From contig OX246747.1 of assembly GCA_945910005.1 (NCBI GenBank), positions 628,947 to 692,946 of the forward strand: a stretch of DNA of 64,000 nt, written 5' to 3'. The translations under genes were made by a program, and so were the position numbers. The notes under the pieces are model-generated. The model saw only the letters and a list, made by a program, of their open reading frames with translations. It searched no databases and was not told where the DNA came from. The DNA comes from Isoperla grammatica. Its lineage: Eukaryota; Arthropoda; Insecta; Plecoptera; Perlodidae. Shown here piece by piece: positions 45,515 through 56,300 of this stretch. Numbering within the stretch: the first letter of the stretch is position 1; every line of letters starts with the position of its first letter.

Positions 45515-46640
45515 TTATGTTTTGCGCGGTACTATTTCTGTTGCAGCCAAGAACACAGGTGTATTGGTCGCCAACTTGTTCAGGAATTCCATGAAACACT
45601 TTTCCAATACCTTGAGCGTTCTCAAGGTATCATTAGAAAAAAGTTATTTAAACGAAGTTTTTTTTTAATAGACCATCTCCACAAAAATGTCTCAAAGCTT
45701 TGCCTTTCATTACCAATGACACAATGTTTGTTGTTGTACTACTATAATCAAATTAGACTAATTAGTTGAAAAATGTAAAAGTAAACAACTAAAGAACAAT
45801 ATTTATACACAATTTGTAAAACTTTTAACCGAATGTTTGTTTCAGAAAGGGAATCTGATAAGTAACAACTAATAATGTTTGTCTATATGAATATAATGGC
45901 CTGTCTTCCGCTCGAATAATTCTGCGCCGTCTTGACATTTCATTTCTAGTTTTACAAAATCAACAGCAATTGGTCACAACTCATAAACTATTCATTTCCT
46001 CTCAAACTAGTTTACTAATAACGTCGTAATCACGCAACATCAATCCATTTATAATACTCTGTTAACATTTCAAAGGTACATTTTTAAAACATACACAAAA
46101 TTTCTGAATTTTAATTTCTCCATGAAAATTGTAAATAAATTTTGTCAATTTTGCAAAAAAAAAAAAAAAAAAATTTATTTTTCCCATTACTCTATATATT
46201 GCAGAACTCTCTTGTAGGCCGTGTATAGTATGTAATTGTTGATTTTCTAATTTTGTTAATGTGTTGCCATGTTTCTATTCTTTTCATTGAATTTTCATTT
46301 TGTCCCTTGAGAATAAGAGGTGTAGCCCTGGCGAAATTCCGAGTAAATAAATAAATAAATACATATTTATAACATAAACGTGGTACTTGACCGTAAAATA
46401 ATTGAATACATGAGCATAAAAATGCCGCGTCAATGTACCAACAAAGCGTTGTGTGCACCAGAGCGGATGCACCGGCCGGCGTAGCGTGTGATCGGCAACA
46501 GGTGAATACCTTGCAGCGGCAACAGCGCGCCCGATAGGCCAGGCGGCCATTTTTACGCGCCAAACAAAACAAGTCGCGGCGCGGGTGGACGTTTTACGAA
46601 CTACACTCGCGATAAACGAATAGTTTGAGGCAATAGGGAA
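45515..46640. other. AT-rich spacer with an A19 tract
   Basis: A run of 19 A lies at 46155-46173. A 126-codon minus-strand frame (46192-46572) has no recognisable domain; its GC-rich start and AT-rich end look like unrelated sequence. No gene is supported. Confidence 0.45.
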
Positions 46641-46644
46641 TACT

Positions 46645-46657
46645 CACGTGACGTCAC
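46645..46657. promoter_or_regulatory. Composite E-box/CRE motif
   Basis: CACGTGACGTCAC is the exact reverse complement of the composite at 21089-21101 and could bind bHLH and bZIP factors. Function is not shown. Confidence 0.35.
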
Positions 46658-47566
46658 AACGGACCGGGCTAAAATGTGTGTTCAGAGTTGAATACGATCA
46701 ACACACATATCTCAGACTTGAAAAGCACAAAAGAGTGGCCGAGACAAGAGCGATACTTTCAATACCGGGTACTTACATCAAACTAATATCCGAGAAGAGA
46801 ACAGCATACGCGGGTCTATCCCTACTGAAATAGTGAAACGTATTTTTAATATTTTAAAAATGTGATTATTTTAAAATTGCGTAAATTGGACTGAAAGAAT
46901 TTAAGAACTTCCATACAATATATGGATTTTGAAAGAAACAATCCCAAATGAGTAGACCTAAGTATGATTGAAACGCTTCTCAAAATAAGCCAGTTCATAG
47001 AACAATGTGTAGACATAACCGCGCATTTATTTGCCTATTTCAAGTATTTGATTATTTTTACATTCCAATATTTCATACCTTCCATACAATATTATTATAT
47101 TTAGAAATAAATAATGACAAACTCATCAGAAGCTGTCAGCACTTCATGGATATATCGTAGCTAGATGGAGTAGCATTTAGCTTCTTCTTGCTTTAGGCGC
47201 TCACAGCAAAGATTCTGCAGCAATTATACCCGTGTTTGGTTTGGCCAGTGTGTCAACATGCCGCGCGATGCGGAGGTGGGGGGGGGGGAGGGGGAGGGGG
47301 AGAGATACAGAGTGGACAGTAATTAGTTCTTCAAGAACTCGGGCCAGGCCACAACGAAACACACACACGCGCGGACGCCTTTACCACGACCCCCCCCCCC
47401 CCCCCCCCCCCCACGACCACTGTGACGTGTATAATTGAGTTAGAACTTGTGTCTTTCATCTTTCACGTCGTCCACGCGACGTACAGTCTACAGGCAGCGA
47501 GGATATCGAGATGATAGCCAGTTGGAAACGTCCCAGATGAATTTTATATTTTAACGATGGTGCACT
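46658..47566. other. Spacer with opposed G and C tracts
   Basis: A G-rich tract (47275-47302) and a long C run (47389-47412) lie about 90 bp apart and could pair. No supported gene. Confidence 0.5.
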
Positions 47567-48996
47567 GTTGTTCCTATCCTAGTGTCTCGTATACCACCCC
47601 TTGTATGCACGCTGTTGTTCCTATCCTAGTAGTCTCGTATACCACCCCTTGTATGCACGCTGTTGTTCCTATCCTAGTAGTCTCGTATACCACCCCTTGT
47701 ATGCACGCTGTTGTTCCTATCCTAGTAGTCTCGTATACCACCCCTTGTATGCACGCTGTTGTTCCTATCCTAGTAGTCTCGTATACCACCCCTTGTATGC
47801 ACGCTGTTGTTCCTATCCTAGTAGTCTCGTATACCACCCCTTGTATGCACGCTGTTGTTCCTATCCTAGTAGTCTCGTATACCACCCCTTGTATGCACGC
47901 TGTTGTTCCTATCCTAGTAGTCTCGTATACCACCCCTTGTATGCACGCTGTTGTTCCTATCCTAGTAGTCTCGTATACCACCCCATGTATGCACGCTGTT
48001 GTTCCTATCCTAGTAGTCTCGTATACCACCCCTTGTATGCACGCTGTTGTTCCTATCCTAGTATCTCATATACCACCCCTTGTATGCACGCTGTTGTTCC
48101 TATCCTAGTAGTCTCGTATACCACCCCTTGTATGCACGCTGTTGTTCCTATCCTAGTAGTCTCGTATATCACCCCTTGTATGCACGCTGTTGTTCCTATC
48201 CTAGTAGTCTCGTATACCACCCCTTGTATGCACGCTGTTGTTCCTATCCTAGTAGTCTCGTATACCACCCCTTGTATGCACGCTGTTGTTCCTATCCTAG
48301 TAGTCTCGTATACCACCCCTTGTATGCACGCTGTTGTTCCTATCCTAGTAGTCTCGTATACCACCCCTTGTATGCACGCTGTTGTTCCTATCCTAGTAGT
48401 CTCGTATACCACCCCTTGTATGCACGCTGTTGTTCCTATCCTAGTAGTCTCGTATACCACCCCTTGTATGCACGCTGTTGTATCTATCCCAGTAGTCTCG
48501 TATACCACCCCTTGTATGCACGCTGTTGTTCCTATCCTAGTAGTCTCGTATACCACCCCTTGTATGCACGCTGTTGTTCCTATCCTAGTAGTCTCGTATA
48601 CCACCCCTTGTATGCACGCTGTTGTATCTATCCCAGTAGTCTCGTATACCACCCCTTGTATGTACGCTGTTGTTCCTATCCTAGTAGTCTCGTATACCAC
48701 CCCTTGTATGCACGCTGTTGTTCCTATCCTAGTAGTCTCGTATACCACCCCTTGTATGCACGCTGTTGTTCCTATCCTAGTAGTCTCGTATACCACCCCT
48801 TGTATGCACGCTGTTGTTCCTATCCTAGTAGTCTCGTATACCACCCCTTGTATGCACGCTGTTGTTCCTATCCTAGTAGTCTCGTATACCACCCCTTGTA
48901 TGCACGCTGTTGTTCCTATCCTAGTAGTCTCGTATACCACCCCTTGTATGCACGCTGTTGTTCCTATCCTAGTAGTCTCGTATACCACCCCTTGTA
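47567..48996. repeat. 48-bp minisatellite array (about 30 copies)
   Basis: The unit is CGCTGTTGTTCCTATCCTAG, TAGTCTCGTATACCACCCCT, TGTATGCA. Single-base deletions in the first unit and near 48060 (CTAGTATCTC) shift the reading frame of the array, yet frames remain open on both strands, so translation is not being conserved. The variant unit TGTATCTATCCCAG occurs twice (about 48479 and 48623), 144 bp (three units) apart. Confidence 0.96.
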
Positions 48997-49025
48997 GATC
49001 GTTACAAGATCGTTACAAGTGTTCA

Positions 49026-49352
49026 CTTGAGCGGGCGTAGATCCGTTGACTGTCATAGACTGTCTCAAGGTGGAACATACTTTACATGACTAGGGACTAG
49101 CTAGAGAAATAGTATAACTATTGGACTTGAGCGGGCGTAGATCCGTTGACTGTCATAGACTGTCTCAAGGTGGAACATACTTTACATGACTAGGGACTAG
49201 AGAAATAGTATAACTATTGGACTTGAGCGGGCGTAGATCCGTTGACTGTCATAGACTGTCTCAAGGTGGAACATACTTTACATGACTAGGGACTAGAGAA
49301 ATAGTATAACTATTGGACTTGAGCGGGCGTAGATCCGTTGACTGTCATAGAC
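49026..49352. repeat. 96-100 bp tandem array (about 3.4 copies)
   Basis: CTTGAGCGGGCGTAGATCCG starts at 49026, 49126, 49222 and 49318. The first copy has an extra CTAG. Confidence 0.95.
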
Positions 49353-49814
49353 TGTCCATCTATATATATGTATGACAAGCACGGCGAGCCTCTTTGAGAT
49401 AGAGGGCTATTATTTATAAATTACTGACTTTACTCCGTCCAGGCGTGCCAACTTCTAAAAATAGAGCCTAGTTACATTTTAACAGTAAACATATTGGAGA
49501 TCTTGCTAAGCGAAACATGAATTTAAAAAACTCACAACCAAATAGAATTAGAAAATTATTCCAATGTTTTCGAGAGAAGTATATTGCATTACATCAGATG
49601 CCTGGGGTGAGATTCCTAGCATAGCATTATGATGCACGTTACAAATAACGTCGGAGGCAAATGGTGCTACTGCTCTCAGTTAGCAAAACACGACTATCAG
49701 CAAAGACAAGTCGTTGTAAGTAAGCTTGATATTTAGCCTACAAATATACAAACAAACACGAAAATAAATGCAAATAACAACAAATGAGAAAACACTTCAA
49801 CAGAATATTATACA
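49353..49814. other. Unassigned AT-rich spacer
   Basis: Nothing supportable as a gene or repeat. Confidence 0.5.
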
Positions 49815-49822
49815 AAACTAAA

Positions 49823-50272
49823 CAGTGGCGGTTCCAGGAATTGGGAAAGGGGGGGGGTTTTCAACCCATATTATAGAGAGTGGAGCCGAAACTTAATTGG
49901 GGTTCCGGGGTGGGGGGGGGGGGGGGGGGGGCTTGCCCGAAAAAATTCTCGTCAATGTGTTTTTAGTGCAGATCTGTGCGTTTTATAGCGGCCAACTGAA
50001 ACATGATTTCTCAGTTTCTGGCAACACATTTTTTCCTTAGCACCGCTAATAAAAGGAACCTCAATCAATAATTTGCATATTTTTCGTATTGCTTTTGCTT
50101 TTAATAATTACAACAATATACAATAATTATAAATTAAAACATCTAACTGTCTATTTAAATACTGTCTTATGATACTGTCTATTAACTGTAAACGGTCATT
50201 TTCCATGTTTCCTTTGCAAAAGGGGGGGGGGGGGGTTGTCCCCCCCCCCTCCCCCCCGTGTATACGCCACTG
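49823..50272. mobile_element. hAT-type MITE (450 bp) with perfect 8-bp target duplication
   Basis: The ends CAGTGGCG...CGCCACTG are exact inverted repeats of 8 bp. They are flanked by identical octamers AAACTAAA (49815-49822 and 50273-50280), the 8-bp duplication diagnostic of hAT insertion. Just inside each end is a long G or C run (49848-49857 and 49908-49930; 50222-50257) that extends the potential pairing. The interior is AT-rich with no transposase, so it would need enzyme supplied by another element. Confidence 0.88.
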
Positions 50273-50280
50273 AAACTAAA

Positions 50281-51204
50281 CTACTTACTTAAAAAACTTC
50301 TTTAAAAAAAACAACATAGAATACATTCATAAATATATACACACACTACAAAATATATTTACAATATGTATAAATTACAAAAAGAAATATGCCCAGAATG
50401 CATATTACATTTCTAAACCCAGACTTTCATAGCGCAGAGATACCGACGACTTTTGTCTTTTATCAGAGACAAATGAAACATCGAGGAATTCTATTATTAC
50501 AGAATACAGATAATGTTATGGTAGGCAATTCCTGCTTAGTGCCAGCTAGTCATTCATCGCGTGTGCTATTGGTTCGCCACCCCTGACGTATCAAGTCCTC
50601 CAGGCTGGGCAGAGGGAGGGAATCGCTCGGAGCGACCCAACCAACCAACCAAAACACCAGACATCACCTCTATGTTGTGTAATATATATTTCAATCAAAC
50701 TCGCCGTGAGATCCAAGGAGGAGAAGAAGAAGAAGAAGAACGTGAATGCATACTAAACTTAGTAAGCAGCAATCGCCTCCGGTAGGTTCGTGAAAACATC
50801 TTCGAAGCAATCTTCCATCTCCGACACAATATTTGCGCTCAAGACTTAGTGTCCGTATGTTTGAGACAAAAAGTATTTTCATAGGGGAGTGGCGCAACGG
50901 TCGAATGCAGGTTTGACACTTCTTGCAAGCTCATCCCTTCGAGGCACTGGGCAATAAAGCCATAACACTCAACATATCGTCACCGGGTGTTTATGAGTAC
51001 GAGCCACAGTGACGCACAACCCCCCACACTGTAAGTAAACGTTGCCGATATCTCTTCTTTAAACCATCCCACACGTTTTTAAGAATCACAGGTTCCAACC
51101 TAACGCGACCTTTGCGCAAGTTCCGAGCAAGAACGGCGTAAAGGCAGCAGGCTCCATCTCTCCCTAGGTATTCCTCAAATGCTGATGTACCATCCATTAC
51201 CTAC
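50281..51204. other. Unassigned spacer
   Basis: No supported gene. It contains AACCAACCAACC at 50638-50650 and a GAAGAAGAAGAA stretch at about 50719-50740. TGGCGCAACGG at 50889-50899 resembles a pol III A box but has no B box in range. Confidence 0.45.
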
Positions 51205-51350
51205 ACGCTGTTTCAACGAACCTCAACACATGCTGGGCGGGTTCTCATTTAATAGTACAGGCGGTCTTCCGCGCCGCGCGTGTTAAACCCTCACCTGCCC
51301 TCATACCTGTGTTCGAGACTAGTTACGTTGGGCCAGCTATAGCGCGTATG
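51205..51350 (+). mobile_element. Copy of interspersed element X
   Basis: It holds both hallmarks in one copy: ACACGCTGTTTCAACGAAC (about 51205-51223) and GAGACTAGTTACGTTGGGCC (51318-51337), about 100 bp apart, with GGCGGTCTTCCGC between. The same left motif and GTCTTCCGC pair recur inverted at 53236-53330. No open frame or terminal repeat is evident. Confidence 0.6.
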
Positions 51351-51451
51351 TCGCGTGGCCAGTAACAGTAACAACTACTGCGGCGCGAACTAACTTGGAA
51401 CAAGAGTGATTACAGAGATTACAAGACGGGGGATGGACGGCAACAGTTGCG

Positions 51452-51690
51452 CAATCAGCCCAACTGAACTGAACGAAAACACGGATCATTACGGCAAGCG
51501 TGGCAACGTTGTAATAGCATCGAGGGTTGACTCGTGACGTCACGCCGGCCTATATATGCACTGCACGGTCTATATACAGCAATCAGCCCAACTGAGCTCA
51601 ACGAAAACACGGATCATTACGGCAAGCGTGGCAACGTTGTAATAGCATCGAGGGTTGATCGTGACGTCACGCCGGCCTATATATGCACTG
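51452..51690. repeat. 128-bp tandem duplication
   Basis: CAATCAGCCCAACTGA starts at 51452 and 51580. Each copy contains ACGGCAAGCGTGGCAACGTT and GTGACGTCACGCCGGCC. Copies differ by a few bases and small gaps. Confidence 0.92.
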
Positions 51691-51694
51691 GTCG

Positions 51695-51765
51695 AGTGAC
51701 AGTTGTTCCTGCTTCCCATGCAGTCGATTCAGGGTGCGATTCCCTGTTCGGGCTGGGTTTTCAAT
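51695..51765 (+). mobile_element. Possible tRNA-like/SINE fragment
   Basis: CAGGGTGCGATTCCCTG (51733-51749) has the shape of a tRNA T arm with a near-consensus B box. No clear A box is present. Confidence 0.3.
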
Positions 51766-51791
51766 TGTGTAATACGCCTATTACGCAATAC

Positions 51792-53235
51792 TTGCACTCT
51801 CTTCACTCTTCTAAGCTCTCTGCACTCTACGAAGCTCTCTGCAATCTTCTAAGCTCTCTGCACTCTTCTAAGCTCTCTGCACTCTTCTAAGCTCTCTGCA
51901 CTTTTCTAAGCTATCTGCACTCTTCTAAGCTCTCTGCACTCTTCTAAGCTCTCTGCACTCTTCTAAGCTCTCTGCAATCTTCTAAGCTCTCTGCACTCTT
52001 CTAGGCTCTCTGCGTTCTTCTAAGCTCTCTGCACTCTTCTAAGCTCTCTGCACTCTTCTAAGCTCTCTGCACTCTTCTAAGCTCTCTGCACTCTTCTAGG
52101 CTCTCTGCACTTTTCTAAGCTCTCTGCACTCTTCTAAGCTCTCTGCACTTTTCTAAGCTATCTGCACTCTTCTAAGCTCTCTGCACTCTTCTAAGCTCTC
52201 TGCACTCTCCTAAGCTCTCTGCACTCTTCTAAGCTCTCTGCACTCTTCTAAGCTCTCTGCACTCTTCTAAGCTCTCTGCACTCTTCTAAGCTCTCTGCAC
52301 TCTTCTAAGCTCTCTGCACTCTTCTAAGCTCTCTGCACTCTTCTAGGCTCTCTGCACTCTTCTAAGCTCTCTGCACTCTTCTAGGCTCTCTGCACTCTTC
52401 TAAGCTCTCTGCACTCTTCTAAGCTCTCTGCACTCTTCTAAGCTCTCTGCACTCTTCTAAGCTCTCTGCACTCTTCTAAGCTCTCTGCACTCTTCTAGGC
52501 TCTCTGCACTCTTCTAAGCTCTCTGCACTCTTCTAAGCTCTCTGCACTCTTCTAAGCTCTCTGCACTCTTCTAAGCTCTCTGCACTCTTCTAAGCTCTCT
52601 GCACTCTTCTAAGCTCTCTGCACTCTTCTAGGCTCTCTGCACTCTTCTAAGCTCTCTGCACTCTTCTTAGCTCTCTGCACTCTTCTAAGCTCTCTGCACT
52701 CTTCTAAGCTCTCTGCACTCTTCTAAGCTCTCTGCACTCTTCTAAGCTCTCTGCACTCTTCTAAGCTCTCTGCACTCTTCTAGGCTCTCTGCACTCTTCT
52801 AGGCTCTCTGCACTCTTCTAAGCTCTCTGCACTCTTCTTAGCTCTCTGCACTCTTCTAAGCTCTCTGCACTCTTCTAGGCTCTCTGCACTCTTCTAGGCT
52901 CTCTGCACTCTTCTAAGCTCTCTGCACTCTTCTTAGCTCTCTGCACTCTTCTAAGCTCTCTGCACTCTTCTAGGCTCTCTGCACTCTTCTAAGCTCTCTG
53001 CACTCTTCTAAGCTCTCTGCACTCTTCTAAGCTCTCTGCACTCTTCTAGGCTCTCTGCACTCTTCTAAGCTCTCTGCACTCTTCTAGGCTCTCTGCACTC
53101 TTCTAAGCTCTCTGCACTCTTCTAAGCTCTCTGCACTCTTCTAAGCTCTCTGCACTCTTCTAAGCTCTCTGCACTCTTCTAAGCTCTCTGCACTCTTCTA
53201 AGCTCTCTGCACTCTTCTAAGCTCTCTGCACTCTA
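51792..53235. repeat. 19-bp minisatellite array (about 75 copies)
   Basis: The unit CTCTGCACTCTTCTAAGCT has variants CTAGGCT and CTTAGCT. In the right half a five-unit pattern (AGG, AGG, AAG, TAG, AAG) recurs with 95-bp spacing (about 52780-52990), a higher-order repeat. It ends precisely where element X (minus) begins. Confidence 0.96.
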
Positions 53236-53330
53236 CTGAGCGGAAGACTGCCCTTATTACGAATGTATTTAACAACGCCAGGAATGTGTTGATTTTCGTT
53301 GAAACAGTGTGCATGAAATACAGTCAGAAT
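53236..53330 (-). mobile_element. Element X fragment between two arrays
   Basis: Read on the minus strand: CACACTGTTTCAACGAAAAT, CAACACATTCCTGGCG, then GTCTTCCGCTC. These match the copy at 51205 in order. It is almost all that separates the 19-bp array from the 77-bp array. Confidence 0.6.
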
Positions 53331-53339
53331 GAGGATATT

Positions 53340-56300
53340 CGCAGTATAGGGTGGAGGAACATGTTCTGCGCATGTGACTGTAACCACCCGTTTCCACGCC
53401 TACAACTGTACACAGTCGCAGTATAGGGTGGAGGAACATGTTCTGCGCATGTGACTGTAGCCACCCGTTTCCACGCCTACAACTGTACACAGTCGCAGTA
53501 TAGGGTGGAGGAACATGTTCTGCGCATGTGACTGTAGCCACCCGTTTCCACGCCTACAACTGTACACAGTCGCAGTATAGGGTGGAGGAACATGTTCTGC
53601 GCATGTGACTGTAGCCACCCGTTTCCACGCCTACAACTGTACACAGTCGCAGTATAGGGTGGAGGAACATGTTCTGCGCATGTGACTGTAGCCACCCGTT
53701 TCCACGCCTACAACTGTACACAGTCGCAGTATAGGGTGGAGGAACATGTTCCGCGCATGTGACTGTAGCCACCCGTTTCCACGCCTACAACTGTACACAG
53801 TCGCAGTATAGGGTGGAGGAACATGTTCCGCGCATGTGACTGTAGCCACCCGTTTCCACGCCTACAACTGTACACAGTCGCAGTATAGGGTGGGGGAACA
53901 TGTTCCGCGCATGTGACTGTAGCCGCCCGTTTCCACGCCTACAACTGTACACAGTCGCAGTATAGGGTGGAGGAACATGTTCCGCGCATGTGACTGTAGC
54001 CGCCCGTTTCCACGCCTACAACTGTACACAGTCGCAGTATAGGGTGGAGGAACATGTTCCGCGCATGTGACTGTAACCACCCGTTTCCACGCCTACAACT
54101 GTACACAGTCGCAGTATAGGGTGGAGGAACATGTTCTGCGCATGTGACTGTAGCCACCCGTTTCCACGCCTACAACTGTACACAGTCGCAGTATAGGGTG
54201 GAGGAACATGTTCTGCGCATGTGACTGTAGCCACCCGTTTCCACGCCTACAACTGTACACAGTCGCAGTATAGGGTGGAGGAACATGTTCTGCGCATGTG
54301 ACTGTAGCCACCCGTTTCCACGCCTACAACTGTACACAGTCGCAGTATAGGGTGGAGGAACATGTTCTGCGCATGTGACTGTAGCCACCCGTTTCCACGC
54401 CTACAACTGTACACAGTCGCAGTATAGGGTGGAGGAACATGTTCTGCGCATGTGACTGTAGCCACCCGTTTCCACGCCTACAACTGTACACAGTCGCAGT
54501 ATAGGGTGGAGGAACATGTTCCGCGCATGTGACTGTAGCCACCCGTTTCCACGCCTACAACTGTACACAGTCGCAGTATAGGGTGGAGGAACATGTTCCG
54601 CGCATGTGACTGTAGCCACCCGTTTCCACGCCTACAACTGTACACAGTCGCAGTATAGGGTGGGGGAACATGTTCCGCGCATGTGACTGTAGCCGCCCGT
54701 TTCCACGCCTACAACTGTACACAGTCGCAGTATAGGGTGGAGGAACATGTTCCGCGCATGTGACTGTAGCCGCCCGTTTCCACGCCTACAACTGTACACA
54801 GTCGCAGTATAGGGTGGAGGAACATGTTCCGCGCATGTGACTGTAGCCGCCCGTTTCCACGCCTACAACTGTACACAGTCGCAGTATAGGGTGGAGGAAC
54901 ATGTTCCGCGCATGTGACTGTAGCCGCCCGTTTCCACGCCTACAACTGTACACCACGGCTACCAACCAAGACACAAGAGTCGCAGTATAGGGTGGAGGAA
55001 CTGTTACATGTTCCGCGCATGTGACTGTAGCCGCCCGTTTCCACGCCTACAACTGTACACAGTCGCAGTATAGGGTGGAGGAACATGTTCCGCGCATGTG
55101 ACTGTAACCACCCGTTTCCACGCCTACAACTGTACACAGTCGCAGTATAGGGTGGAGGAACATGTTCCGCGCATGTGACTGTAGCCGCCCGTTTCCACGC
55201 CTACAACTGTACACCACGGCTACCAACCAAGACACAAGAGTCGCAGTATAGGGTGGAGGAACTGTTACATGTTCCGCGCATGTGACTGTAACCACCCGTT
55301 TCCACGCCTACAACTGTACACAGTCGCAGTATAGGGTGGAGGAACATGTTCCGCGCATGTGACTGTAGCCACCCGTTTCCACGCCTACAACTGTACACAG
55401 TCGCAGTATAGGGTGGAGGAACATGTTCCGCGCATGTGACTGTAGCCGCCCGTTTCCACGCCTACAACTGTACACAGTCGCAGTATAGGGTGGAGGAACT
55501 GTTACATGTTCCGCGCATGTGACTGTAACCACCCGTTTCCACGCCTACAACTGTACACAGTCGCAGTATAGGGTGGAGGAACTGTTACATGTTCCGCGCA
55601 TGTGACTGTAACCACCCGTTTCCACGCCTACAACTGTACACAGTCGCAGTATAGGGTGGAGGAACTGTTACATGTTCCGCGCATGTGACTGTAACCACCC
55701 GTTTCCACGCCTACAACTGTACACAGTCGCAGTATAGGGTGGAGGAACTGTTACATGTTCCGCGCATGTGACTGTAGCCGCCCGTTTCCACGCCTACAAC
55801 TGTACACAGGTGCAGTATAGGGTGGAGGAACATGTTCCGCGCATGTGACTGTAGCCGCCCGTTTCCACGCCTACAACTGTACACAGTCGCAGTATAGGGT
55901 GGAGGAACTGTTACATGTTCCGCGCATGTGACTGTAACCACCCGTTTCCACGCCTACAACTGTACACAGTCGCAGTATAGGGTGGAGGAACTGTTACATG
56001 TTCCGCGCATGTGACTGTAGCCGCCCGTTTCCACGCCTACAACTGTACACAGGTGCAGTATAGGGTGGAGGAACATGTTCCGCGCATGTGACTGTAGCCG
56101 CCCGTTTCCACGCCTACAACTGTACACAGTCGCAGTATAGGGTGGAGGAACTGTTACATGTTCCGCGCATGTGACTGTAACCACCCGTTTCCACGCCTAC
56201 AACTGTACACAGTCGCAGTATAGGGTGGAGGAACATGTTCCGCGCATGTGACTGTAGCCACCCGTTTCCACGCCTACAACTGTACACAGTCGCAGTATAG

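Noticed and set aside
46192..46572. 126-codon minus-strand frame
   Set aside because: No domain or homology that I recognise; composition changes abruptly along it, and it overlaps another open frame.
47557..49040. 479-codon frame and antisense frames
   Set aside because: 48-bp repeat; single-base deletions shift the frame without consequence, so coding is not constrained.
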